64,000 nucleotides of DNA, from NCBI GenBank assembly GCA_037954665.1, contig JBBMOL010000082.1, positions 2,790,001 through 2,854,000 on the forward strand, given 5' to 3'. The notes beneath the pieces are model-generated. The model had not been told where the DNA came from. It saw nothing but the letters and a program-made list of their open reading frames with translations, and did no database searches. Shown here piece by piece: positions 35,986 to 47,881 of this stretch. Position 1 is the stretch's first letter. Each line of letters starts with the position of its first letter. The DNA is from Laguncularia racemosa (Eukaryota > Streptophyta > Magnoliopsida > Myrtales > Combretaceae). Made by a program: the position numbers and the translations under genes.

Positions 35986-38685
35986 ATTCAAGAGCTAGTT
36001 GTGCTAAGAAGAAGAAGAGGGGTAGATAACGATTTAGGTCCTAGGGTGCCATCTTGTGTTATTCCCTTTAAGCATGTGTATATCGAAAGGAAGAAAAGTA
36101 GTTAATTTATTTCTATTGTTAGTACATTTTCTATTAGAATAAGAGGGTGCATGTCCGGTTGCCTAGGTGGCAAATAGGCGTGGCTTGCATTTGTGCAATG
36201 GCTATATATTTGTCAGAATGTAACATAGGAAGTTGAGAGAGTTTTGTAAATGTCTTTTGTTGAACATCATTTGAATAATAGAACAAAGGGACGAGGATGC
36301 CCAAGTTGTTTCTTTGAAAATTCCAAGGTTGATTCCCTAGAAATCCAGGGTTCTCTCTTAAGTAGCTCTATTCATATCAATCATAAGTCAACTAGGAAGG
36401 AAGAAGAATAAGGACAAACGGGTTTATCAGCAAGAATTAATTTAAATCGTCCTAATACCAGATCCTTTAATTGATCCGCTAACATCTTGTGATGTCTTTG
36501 GTTGCTTCATTTTATTGTTTTAGTGAGTGCATGCTTTTGTTTTGTATCACTCTTGAGGGTGTTTTTGTTGTTTTTTGGGACTTTAGTTGCTATGATGGTT
36601 TATGCTTTTGCATTAGTATCACCCTCGAGGTTGTTGTGACTGTCTTTTCTTAGGGGACTCCTCTTTTCATTGTATTGCTACATTTTTATTAATGATAATA
36701 AAAAAATCTGATCTGACTCAAAAAGTTCTCTACTTCTTGCTTTGAAAAAAGTAAGAGTTATTATTGCAAATATGTTTCTAAAGAGATTAAAAGGTTTTCT
36801 CTCAATAACCCTTTAAGCGATAGAATTATTCTCTCTAATGAGCACTGAAAAAACCAATCATCATAGGTTCCAACTTTAGAGGAAGTAACTTTAACAAAGT
36901 GAGGCACATTGCAAAAGTTGCATAGTAAGTTGCCCATTGACTAGACAATGAACATCCACAATTTCATTCCACTGACCATAGGAGTTTCTGTTTAGCAAAA
37001 ATGCATCTTTTGGGGGATTATTTGGTTTTCAATAGATTGGAAGTTGAAAAGGGAATATGAAAATTTATTTACAGCATTCTATAGTCTCATTTTGTCTAAT
37101 ATCCACCTTGAATCACCAATGATAACGGATTAGCTCAGCTAGTAGCAGAGTTCTTGTGGTTAGAAAAAGAACTTATTTCTCACGATGAATCGATCTTTCC
37201 TTCAATATTACATTTCTAGTTTGTAGAATCCACAATAATAAATTACTGGAAAAAAAATCTGTACAAAATGTAACTGTCCTTTGTTCATTAGTATTTTTAT
37301 GATTCTTTATATTGAAAATCAATTTCTCAAAGTTCTGGAAAATAATTAATAGAAAATGGCTTAAATAGCAGCACTCTATCCTCTGTTGCTATGACAATCA
37401 CATTTGGTGTGAAGAATCAACATATCTCTCTTCTGAGTTTCCATTTTCCATGGAAGATCTTGCAGCCCTTGAAGCTTTAAGTGCCCAACTGAGAACTTGT
37501 CTTTTGACTCTGTGAGTTTTAACTTCGGTTTGTAATTAAATTAAAATGTTGTAACTCAACTGTATATTACAGTGCAAACCACATATTGTAACTCAACTTC
37601 AGACATCGTAATCCCTACATCAATGGTTGTAACTTTTCCACACCTGGTAATTTAGGCAGCAGAACAGTAGCCAAAAGGAAATGTGGTGCTGTAAATGGCA
37701 AAACAAATTCACATTATGCTATTACATTGTTCTGGTATGGAGTTTACTTTTAGATGCAAGTGCAATTCTTCATGAGTCATGAATAAATACCCTGCTGACC
37801 CTCTTCTAATTTTTTTTTTATTAGAATAAATGATAACATAAGTTTTCGATTGTCATGACAAGTATCGTTTAAAGAAATCATAAAGTTGTCTGCCTTAGAT
37901 GCTCAATCACCTGCAGAATTGTGTGGAACTAGTAGTATATGATCAGTCGAGTGGCTCTTTGCTGTCATGAGCTGTGGTAGTTATTTGCTCCTTATATTGT
38001 TTTTCACATGCTTGGATAGAAACCCTTTGTTTTTGTAGTCTCCAATTTGTGAAGGTATTCATGGGTTTCTTTCATATGTTGAATGTGAAAGACAATTATT
38101 GGAAGGTAAATGCCTACATGGCATTTCTAGTGTAGCCCTTGCTGAATCTGTTTTGCAGCAGGGTTTATACCTCAATCTTGATTAGAGATAAGCTTCAAAG
38201 CAGTAAATGAAGGAAAAAACAAGGGTAGAGTGAATGGGAGGAAGCATATCATATATAAAAAACAAGGTCAATAACTTGATCATGCAAAACTTCAATGAAG
38301 CTTTGAATAAAATACTCTGTTTGGAATTAGAGGTGAGGGGTGATAATTGAAACTCTAGAGAAAACACAATTGAAATCAATGGGGGAATTGGAGCCATTTG
38401 TTTGCTTGTTTCTTTTAGCTGACAAGAAACAGTGAAGTTCTTTTTTCTTATTTATTTATTTTTTTAATTCTAATACCGGTATCAACATTTTGTTTCCACT
38501 CAACTGATGTAGTTCATATTAGTTCTTGGTGGATTTTGCTTCCCTCACTCTCCCACCAATGGCAGCATCACTATTTTTTTTTTGTGGGTACTTTATTGTC
38601 GTAATTTGAGCTTTCCACTATATACGCTTAAACAGTTGGACATGTACTATCAAAGGATAAATTAGGAGGGATATAGCACTTCCAA
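35986..38685. other. Gene-free spacer upstream of the ARMC7-like gene
   Basis: 36000-36480 looks like transposon-derived DNA with no identified domain. A stretch ending in ttaatgataataaaaaaa near 36700 could be a LINE 3' end (weak). A 22-codon open frame starts at 37453 (ATGGAAGATCTTGCAGCC). The promoter and 5' UTR of the ARMC7-like gene must lie in this region or further left, but I cannot place them. Confidence 0.45.
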
Positions 38686-41600
38686 ATGTTCACCAATGAC
38701 CAAAGGCAAGAAGAACGCACTGGAAGATATGGAACTCCTAGATTGCAGTACCTGCAGGTGTTTTTCCTTCTTGTTTGAGGAAAATAATTTCCAACCTTGA
38801 ATTTTATTGTGCTAGTTTGACATATTATTTGTTTTAATGTAAATTAATTTATTTTATCAGTAAAATTTGGATTTTGAATGACTTCGTCTTATTCTCTCTC
38901 TTTTTTCTTTTTTTTAGGATTTGGTAAGCCAGTTCCAAAATGCTTCACAGGAAGGTGAATCTGCTGTCAGGTTTTCTGATATTCTGTTATGTCTTTTTGA
39001 GCTGTAGACTAAATACCAAAAGAAAAGTTGGGTTTGTACTCTGATACAGCATGCTAGATGTGGAAAGACATGCTGACCATGTGACTTACATAAGTGACTC
39101 TAAAGGCTTGGACCATGGTTGGTCTATGGGAATTTTTTTTTTTGGGGTAAATCTATGGGAATTTTTCCAGTTAAGTACAAAGTAGTTTGGTGGAAGAGTT
39201 AGATAAATGGCCTTCTAATCAGTTACCATTAAAGATTTGAATCTCTGGTAATTTGCCGCATCCGATGCTTGTGTTCATTTATTATTGTATCTTCAATTAT
39301 GTAGACAGTAACATGATTCTTCAACCTTGAGACTTTTATTGACAAATATGTTGGTATTATCTGGCATCTTTTTGGTCATCGATATTAGTGAACCCCTGGA
39401 TAATTGGCAGCAAGATATCACATTGTTAAACTGAGCTCAAATGGTTGAGCTACTATGGATGTGCAAATAAAAAAAAAAAAGGATAAGCAAATTGCACTTG
39501 CAAGAATTTGATATCTTTACAGATTAATTCACTTTGTTGATTGGCATTGTAGTCAATCTTTTGCTGTGTAGCCACAGCTTGAGAGTTTCTAATCAGTTGT
39601 TTCTTGTCTTTTCTCTGGATATTGATCAATTGTTTTGTGTCTTTCTCCAGAAACAAAGGAAAAAGTTGCAGCCAATCTGGCAAACTTCGCATATGACCCT
39701 TATAATTATACATTCTTGCGACAGGTCATAACCTTTGACCTTTTGTAGATTTCTAAACTTTGTACGCATCTTTTCGGGGCATGAATGGCTTCTTTTATGA
39801 GCAGCTCAATGTTCTGGAACTTTTCCTCGACTGCATTACAGAACCAAATGAGAGGCTAGTAGAGTTTGGCATTGGTGGTATATGTAATGCATGTGCAGGT
39901 CAGTAAAATAGGTGAAACAATGTTTAGATCATTCATTTTCCTTTGTATCTGTCCTTTCAAAGTTCTGTACACGACTGGCTCATGGTAGCTAACTAAATCT
40001 TACTACAGATCCAGCAAATGCTACGGTTATTACCAAGTCTGGTGGAATTCCTCTTGTTATCCGATGTTTGTCAAGCCCCGTGCGCAACACTGTATGGATA
40101 AGCCCTTTTTATCTTTATGAATGCTTCTTCTTCTCAGCTGTTAGTGCCTGCTGTGGTTAGAGATTGATTTAAGACGTTATGGATTGAAAAAGAGCGTGAT
40201 AAAATTATGGGTAAATTATATTGACTATTCCTAAAAACTTTTAAAATCACATTGACACTCAGTTTTTAAAATTATATACTTTCCCTCCCCCGACATATGT
40301 GGGTTGCACAATATCTGCTTACATGGACACTCCGAGGCATATAAATCTGGCATGGGAAATGCCATGCCACATATTTTATATTAAAAGTACAATCTTATCT
40401 AGAAATAAAAAATAATAAGTCAAAAAACAGAAGAAAATAAGAGAAAATTGAAAGAAAATCAGAAAGAACCCAACGGAAGTTTTTTTCGCACAAACAGTGC
40501 TGAACTCAACCTTGTTGACAATGATGGGTCAATTTCTGTACTGCAACTTCGTTGTACAAAAACAGCAATGCACCCAGGCCAATTTCATAGTTAGCAATGC
40601 CATTATTCACAAAAACTTCATGGCTATTACCATCCTTTTAATACTCAATGCACCTCTTTTTCTACCCACATTCCAAATTAAGAACCTGTTGTCATCAGGA
40701 GCTTAAGTCCTGTGTAAACTATCATCAAAAGGAGTCGATTTAGGACCATCAACATTCAATATACACAAGCGCTTTGCTGATCCATTTTCAAAACTCACAA
40801 TTTTTTTAATGCCATCAAATCGTGCAGTCTTGAAGATTGAGTCTTTTGGGTCTGAAACAGCTTCAATCAAATTGATGAAAAAGTTTGAATCTTTGGACAG
40901 ATAAGCTTAATTACAAGCTTTTCAACATTATTTCAAAAGAAAAAAAAAGGTTATAGGTGTAATAGATAACCCACTGCCAAAATAGGAGACGTGCGTTGAT
41001 GATTTTGCAGAGAAAACATACCCACATGGGTGATGGAGGTAGTTGGTCCAGCTTGGATGCGAGGAAAGCGAACCATTGAGGTTCTTTCTGATTTTCTTTT
41101 AAGTCTCTCCCCTTTCTTTTTTTTTGACTGTTTTTCGTTTTTAGCTGACATTGCATTTTTAATATAAATGAGTGACATGGCAAGATAAGCAAAAATGTGG
41201 GCTACACATGTGTCGGAGGGGAGAAAGTGTATAATATTAAAAATTGAGGATGTTGATTTAATTGAGAAAAGTTTTAGGTTGGTCAATGTAATTTACCCTA
41301 AAAATATACATAAGCTTTTTAAGTTTTGGAAAGAAAACATAGACAAACTTAACAGGCAAATCGAGTTCATTTTGCAGTTTTCTCTTTTGTTGTTTGTCTT
41401 CAGCTTTTGTTAATGGATTCTCTATAATTAGGTTATTTTCTCTCTTTGGTAAATAATAAAAGATAGGCGCAATTGATATTAGAGGATCTTCTGGTTAAAC
41501 TTGATCAAAGATTTGCCTTTTTTATGATGGAAAAGGGGTTTTACTAATTATTATTATTATCATTATTTTTTGGTGTAGTTCTGATATCAAATTCTAAATG

Positions 41601-41955
41601 TGTTCTACTCCTCTTCCCTTATGCCCTAAGATATCTAGGTACTATGTAGGTAGCAATCTATTCATATTTCAACATTTATTTATGTAAAGTTGTGCAAGTT
41701 ATATATGAGAATTCTTTATATCTTTTGTTCATATTTGTACCTACCGATATTCAACATTTGTCCTGATTTTTATAGGTAAGTTATGCCCTTGGAGCTCTTT
41801 ACTATCTGTGCGATCCATCCACGGAGGAAGAAATTTTGAAGCCAGAAGTGCTTGACCTCATAGAGAGGTACGCAAAAGCCGGAGCTGTCAATGTTAGCTT
41901 CAGCAATCTGGCTAATGCATTCTTAGAGAAGCATGTTTCAGGACGTAGACAATAG
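38686..41955 (+). CDS. Armadillo-repeat protein, ARMC7-like
   Basis: Six exons join in phase: 38686-38757, 38918-38954, 39651-39724, 39805-39898, 40009-40091 and 41776-41955. They give 540 bp and 179 aa; human ARMC7 is about 198 aa. The translation shows the ARMC7 landmarks in order: ANLANFAYDPYNYTFLRQ, VLELFLDCITEPNERLVEFG, IGGICNACADPANATVI, GGIPLVIRCLSSP and ALGALYYLCD. These are consecutive armadillo-type helices filling nearly the whole protein. The start ATG is the first in frame after an upstream TAG and gives MFTNDQRQEERTG, which resembles the N-terminus I recall for Arabidopsis At4g33945. The cellular role of plant ARMC7 is poorly known; armadillo folds bind proteins. There is no signal peptide or membrane segment. 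Intron 5 (1684 bp) holds a MULE-type element. The gene converges with the pseudokinase gene, leaving 798 bp between stops. Confidence 0.92.
40209..41298. mobile_element. MULE-type element with long terminal inverted repeats, in ARMC7 intron 5
   Basis: The ends are inverted repeats of about 100 bp. Left is GGGTAAATTATATTGAC..., continuing to ccgacatatgtgggttgcac near 40312. The reverse complement of the right end is GGGTAAATTACATTGACC..., continuing to ccgacacatgtgtagcccac. The flanking 9-bp target duplication is TAAAATTAT (40200-40208) and TAAAAATAT (41299-41307), eight of nine identical, the length typical of Mutator-like elements. It is 1090 bp long and has no transposase. The inner part has coding-like sequence (see 40703-40911), suggesting a Pack-MULE. 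Confidence 0.88.
40703..40911 (-). pseudogene. Possible captured gene fragment inside the MULE-type element
   Basis: On the minus strand a frame of about 68 codons is open between a stop near 40910 and TAA at 40703-40705. Its composition is protein-like: FFINLIEAVSDPKDSIF, TARFDGIKKIVSFENGS and CILNVDGPKSTPFDDS. I do not recognise the parent. It has no start codon of its own in a good context. Capture of host coding sequence is typical of Pack-MULEs, but chance cannot be excluded. Confidence 0.4.
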
Positions 41956-42753
41956 AAGCCGCTTCCTTCAGTTCTGTGTTTATTTCCTCTTCTTCCAAAG
42001 GTCATTACATGCATGTAACGCGCCATTTCTTTCTTAGGAATGATAAGAGTGTGATAGCAAATCTGATGTTTTCATATGCAGATGCATGAGGATATTATTC
42101 CTCTGAATTGGATATCTCTCTTTAAGACTGCCTTCTAATCGGTTACTTATTTGATTAATTTAGCACTAAGTTTTCACATGTAAGGATACTAGGATTTGTG
42201 CAGATATTGCAGGAAAAATGATACAGTTAGTCGGTCTGCGCGAATGGCTCGAGTTCTGAAAATTCTTTTCAACTTTAGTCAAAATATATACAAAACTTAA
42301 AATAGTGATGGAAGGGATCTCTTCTTGACCGCATGGCCTCTTTCCATCTTTGACATCAATTTGTCCACCAACAGCAGTCGCTATTGAAGCTTTAAAAAAA
42401 GCAGAGACAACCGATTCATTACTGCCATTGAGTTTAACAAAGCCAAACAGAAGCAGGTTCATAAATGAGCAGATGAAATGGTAATATCCAGAAAACATGG
42501 CAATGGCCCACCGGAATTCTTAAAGATTTCTTTCCAAAGCAAAGCGTCATCACTAATTTATTAAAGTTCTCTCTCTTATACAAATGTAAATTTCATTACT
42601 CAGTCAAACAGTACAATACTTTCTTATGCCATGCATCAAGCTCACTTTTCTCACTCTTTTCTTGCTTATAGTCAACAAAGCATGAAAGACAACACTTTAA
42701 TCTGGTGGACAGACTTTTAAGGGACCCTAAAAAACCTAAAAACATCATGATTA
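41956..42753. other. Convergent 3' flank of ARMC7-like and pseudokinase genes
   Basis: This should contain both 3' UTRs. No other gene is supported; the minus-strand open frames here are short and lack family signals. Confidence 0.6.
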
Positions 42754-45700
42754 TCAGCACGAAGAGCATGGGATCTTTTCAAGCACTTGGAGTGCCTCTT
42801 TCATGGAGGGTCTCTTTTGTGGTACTAATGAGGCACAACTAAATCCCAACTTAAAACAAGCTAATAAAGCATCCTCGCGTGATGCTACGTCAGCTCGTAT
42901 GGCAACCTCAACCATCCTTAGGATCCGGTTCTTCTCCTCTGTGATTGAACCGGCAGTCCATTGGTTCAACTCGCCTTCCAAAAACACTTTACCGGTTAGA
43001 AGCTCAAGCAAAACTATCCCAAATGAGAATACATCCCATTTTGGGCTCGGCTTGAAGTTCTTGAGAGACTCTGGTGCTAGATAAGGAGAAATATTAGTGC
43101 TTCCCATTGAAGAGCTCGTGGGTGCGTAAGGACTACTAGTAGTTGGAAGTTCTTGTAGGAGATTTTGAGAACTTGTGAACCTTTGACTGCCAAATTGCCT
43201 TGTTGAAGTGTTTCCTTTGTGGCTATTGTTGCTAGCCACAAGCCTTTCAAGACCCAGATCACTTATTATGGGCTCCATTTCTGAGTTCAGTAAAATGTTG
43301 CTTGGTTTAATATTGCCATGGACATGCTTCTTATCATGTATATAAGATAATCCTCGCGCAATGCCTCTTAGTATCTTCAATCTCACTTCAAAAGATATAA
43401 GAAATGGAGACAGCCCACCTTTTCCTGGTGTCCAAATAGAAAAGAAACTTATGAGTTGAAGAAATACGGTAGTTTCTATACCATTTTGCATGTTCAGCAT
43501 GTGGTTTTGGTCAAGATTTTATACTAAGTTAGTATGAATACTGTCCTTTATTTAATATGAAATCGATTCAAATCCTTCCTTTCCCAAGTCGTATGAACGT
43601 GTTGGGCCAAAAAAAAAAAAGCATGTAGTTTTGGAACTATTAATTTATTATCTCATTTTTAATATCCTTTTCAAAAGGAAAACATGGGTACAAAAATTAG
43701 ATAATATTATCCTTTTCAAATTAATAACCAAGTAGTTCTTATAACCTAGTGGTGTGGATGCCGGTTTTCCAATGGGATAGATCGGACTCAAATCCTTCTT
43801 TTCTTGTTATAATCAATAAAAAAAGAAGAAAATTATTATAGCAATTTTCAAATATTCTTTTTTTTCAGAAAATAAATACCAAAAGAAAAAAAAAAAAGAC
43901 GTGGAAAAACAAACAAGCAAAACGTGCCTTTTGGGTGATTGAGAATGAAGGTTTTTGCTTCACAGTTGATTTATGATTTAATAGACAAGAGAAGCAAGCA
44001 GTGTACAATAAGGTCCAGCAAATTGCTATTAATGTCCATAAAGTTGGAGATTCAACCAACTCCTGGCAGTTCGGAAGATGGACAAGAAAACTGACACCGC
44101 ACACATTGGCAACATTTTCATCATCAACATTTTTTGTTTTAAGGATTATCAAAAACAGTTGGCTAACGATATAAATGGTTGGTCCCTCGCAAGTTGCATG
44201 CACTCAGATTTTTTACTTTATATTTTTCTCAATTTGGTCTAAGATTCTTTTTTTTTTTTTTTTTCTTTTCAATCTTATGATGCTCTTATCCACGCTGAGA
44301 AACAAGCAAATGGAACCGAAGTTCCATTCCCTTCACAATTCTTGATTTCAATTGAAATTTAGGCACATAACATAAAATGCCATAATGGATTTTTTTTCCC
44401 TTTCTTAACTGAACAAAAAAAAAAGAAAAAAGAAGGAAGGAAGGAAAGAATCGAACCTATTCAATTCAAGTGAAAGGATAATATTCATAGTCCATGAGCG
44501 TGAGGGCCTTGAAAAGGCAGTAGTGATTGAAAATGTTGTATATGGAATAAAGCAAGTAAATGTGTATAGTAGAGATTAAGTGTGACATACTTAAAAAGTT
44601 CTAAATTATTCTTAATATTTATTAGAGTCTAATCTAATTATATGGATCAAGTTGGAGCCTAAACTATTCGAATAATTTATTGAATTGAATTCAAGTTCAA
44701 TGCTGAAAGTCGTGTAGAGGTCAAGTTTGGATACTAAAATTATTCTTTCCCTCCCAAAATAAACAAGATTAAATGGGTTTAATATTAAATTTAAATTTAT
44801 TGAATACTATATTAAGTTGGTTTTAATCTTAAAATTTAAAACATATAATTCAGATTTCCAAATTAAGTATAAACTAAACTTCAGTACTGTATAATCACGA
44901 TCCTCATTAATACTCCGATACCAACTTGGATTATTTTACATGCTAACAGGAATTGAAGTGTGATTTCTTGCAGGCTTCCAGCTGAAAAGAAATTTATATA
45001 TTATTCATGTCGGTCGAAGGAAATATAAAGGACATTTTCCAGTTAATCTGGTCAGAGAAAAAATAAAAAAGATATTGTGAAGGATAAGAGATTCAAACTC
45101 TGTATAAGGTAATAGAAAGAAAATAAAAGCATGGTACGAAAAGCCACAGAATTCACGTTATTTTTTGTCTTGTAGGCCAAAAAGTAGACTGAACAGGCGA
45201 TACAAAGTCAGCAATCAGTGCGCTTTGTATTTCCACAGGAAGAGACAGGTAGCTTTTGTCAGTTTTGGCTTATTATGCGTTTTCTATGGGTTAAATTTGA
45301 TAGGATTGTTACCATTTTAAGAAAGAAAAAAAGAAGAAGCTCATTTACCAACAGTTTCAATGAAGAACGACACCTCAATCTATATTCTTATTTTTTCTTT
45401 TTAGTAAATTCTTATTTTCATGTTAATGAGACGGGTGAATCAATAGGTCCTTTTATTGTGGGAAGTTTCCAGCATTGTCACTCTCTTAGATCTACGTATT
45501 ATGAAGTTTTGTGTCTATTCGCCCACATACAGATTTAAAAAGAAAAATAAAGACAAGATGGAGGGGGAAACTTACTGTAACCGATACTTGCAAGGCTACC
45601 ATTAGGCACATAATCATAAATCACAAGCTTCTCATCATCCCCCCAGTAGAATCCACGAAGTGGTACCAAATTAGGGTGCTTTAACTTGGCAACTGATCTC

Positions 45701-47839
45701 ACAATGTTCTCAAAATCCTTCAATTTCTCAACCCCATTCTCCCCAATTCTCCTCACAGCGTATGCAGTCCCGTTTTCAAGCACAGCTTTGTACACTATGC
45801 TTGGTCCGCTGGCACCCAATATGTATGCTGATGCCTTCAGTAAAGTATCAAGTTCTAGCTCTGTTTCACCATCCACTGCAATGAGTGTCCCTGTCTTCTG
45901 ATTCATCCCACTATACACACAAAACATAATGGAAATTAACGCTGGGGGCCTAAACATATATATATTTTAAATATGTGGACCGAAATGAAGTTCCTAGATA
46001 CAAAAATATATGGAGTACATTCATAAAGTTTCTCTTTTCACGCTTTTACAATTTACTTATCTATGTTTTATTTTATTATTTGCTTACTTACAAATGCATG
46101 AGCATGAATGTTATTATTCTTGTTAAGCAATGGTTTGTCATCGAATAAAATGGTATATCACATACACATATTTTAATAGAACCTCAAGGCACACATAGCT
46201 ACCTGTAAATCTCAATTCTCAAACCAGTCTTCAATCTCAAAGCTTGCACAAAAAAAAAAAGGTGCCTTGTTTTTGTCTAATTTAGTGTTTCTAAGCAAGT
46301 ATGTGAGATTTGGGGCTTGTGACATTGTTTAACAGAAATCATAACATTTCATGTAAAACAGTACACAGGTTGCATTTTCTAATTTTCCCAAATATATTTT
46401 CATCAGAAAGGAAAAATAAATGACAATGTGCTCATAAGTATCATAACAACTATCTCTATGAAATTGGGAAACGAAAAGCCACACCTGTTCGGGAGATTGG
46501 GGTCTCCGTTAATGTGCAGTTCCTTGTCTTCTTGATCACTTTCCGTGTAGGAAGTTGCTTCAGATGTCTCTTCACCTTTGATTTTGAGGCATGACCATGA
46601 TGTTGTAGGTGCTCTGGCTTCCGGGTCTTGTCTCGCTACTATAACCTGAGAGTTTTTTTCCATTTTTGATTCCTTACCGGTCGCTTCATTCTTTCTTTTT
46701 CGGAGTTGATACATATATAGAATCACCAAAGCAAGTAGCCCAATACCGGCTAAATCTCCGACCGCAATGCCAGCAATAGTTCCGGGTTTTAGCCCACCCT
46801 GGCTCTGATCTTTACTCCCAATGGATGCTGATGCTGTATCAGAGGAATTGGCTGCTGGAATTGTATCGACTGTTTTCGGTATAACCGCGATGGCTGGCGA
46901 CGTTGATGTAGTAGTTGTTGATGCATTAGGTGGTGTGGATAGCGTGGAAGGTATTGAACATAGTATTTTGAGAGGTCTACCACATAAATAGGAATTGCCT
47001 GATAGAAACTCAGATTTTTGATCAAGCAATGATGATAAGGACTCAGGAACTGCTCCACTAAGGTTGTTGAATGAGAGATCGACGGTCGCGTTTTTCGGTA
47101 TATGGGAAGCAAATCCTGGAGGGATGGATCCTGATATTTTGTTGTAAGAAATGTTCAAATATTGTAGATTAACCCCACTAAAATCCCGTGGTAAAGTCCC
47201 ATTTAGCAAGTTTGATGACAAGTCTAGTACTTGGATTGAACTGAACCCACTAGGAATACCACCGGAAAAATAGTTACTTCTCAAGGAAACAACAGTCAGG
47301 TTCTCTAGACCACTTAATTTCTCAGGAATTTTCCCAGCAAAAGCATTATCAGAAAGATTGAGGAATCGTAGGCTCTTTAACTCACCGATTTTATCGTCTA
47401 ACTCCCCTGAAATCACATTGTTTGAGAGTGAGATCACTTGAAGCTCGGAAGAGTTGAAAACTGTGGCTGGCAAAGTTCCATTCAGGAAATTCCCTGAAAG
47501 ATCAAGATGAGTTAGATGCTCGACTGCGCCGAGGTCCGGGGAGATCGAACCGAGGAGCTTGCTGTTGGGAAGGACCAAACTGATGACTCTATACATGTCT
47601 GTAGTCCCAGGATCTCCAATTTGCTTACAAGTAACACCATTCCAGGCGCATGGTGTTGCATCATCATAGTTCCAGCTCTCCAGGACCGCTAAAGGGTCGT
47701 CTAGGACTGAGTATTTGAAGGAAAGTAAGAGGACCCCATCTGAGTTTAGCCCCAGTGAAGTTAGGAAAAGAAGTGCAAAAGTAAGAAGTCTGTACCAATT
47801 CTGGAATACGAGACCAGTCCTATGATTAGAAGTACTCAT
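42754..47839 (-). CDS. Leucine-rich-repeat receptor-like pseudokinase (At4g34220-like)
   Basis: Three exons, 46485-47839, 45576-45910 and 42754-43424, joined by introns of 574 and 2151 bp, give 786 aa (Arabidopsis At4g34220 is about 757). The order is: signal peptide (residues 1 to about 31), LRRNT domain (SDGVLLLSFKYSVLDDPL), about seven LRRs, a Ser/Thr-rich juxtamembrane segment, one membrane helix (about 352-378, GIAVGDLAGIGLLALVILYM) and a protein kinase-like domain from about residue 475. The kinase motifs are altered: AVRR in place of the VAIK lysine, HGN for HRD (catalytic Asp lost) and DLG for DFG, so it is probably catalytically inactive. APE is kept (YLAPES). It is a likely plasma-membrane co-receptor or scaffold. 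An upstream in-frame ATG at 47881 would add 14 residues; I prefer 47839 because it gives a normal signal peptide. Confidence 0.94.
43733..43825 (+). mobile_element. Possible tRNA-derived SINE fragment in pseudokinase intron 2
   Basis: An A-box-like piece (acctagtggtgtgg) and a B-box-like piece (ggactcaaatcc) are about 30 bp apart. They are followed by cttgttataatcaataaaaaaa. A second, shorter B-box-like stretch (gattcaaatccttcc) lies near 43568. No clear target duplication was found. Confidence 0.45.
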
Positions 47840-47881
47840 GGTTTCGTGAGACGAGACGATTACACATGTTGGGTGCTGCAA

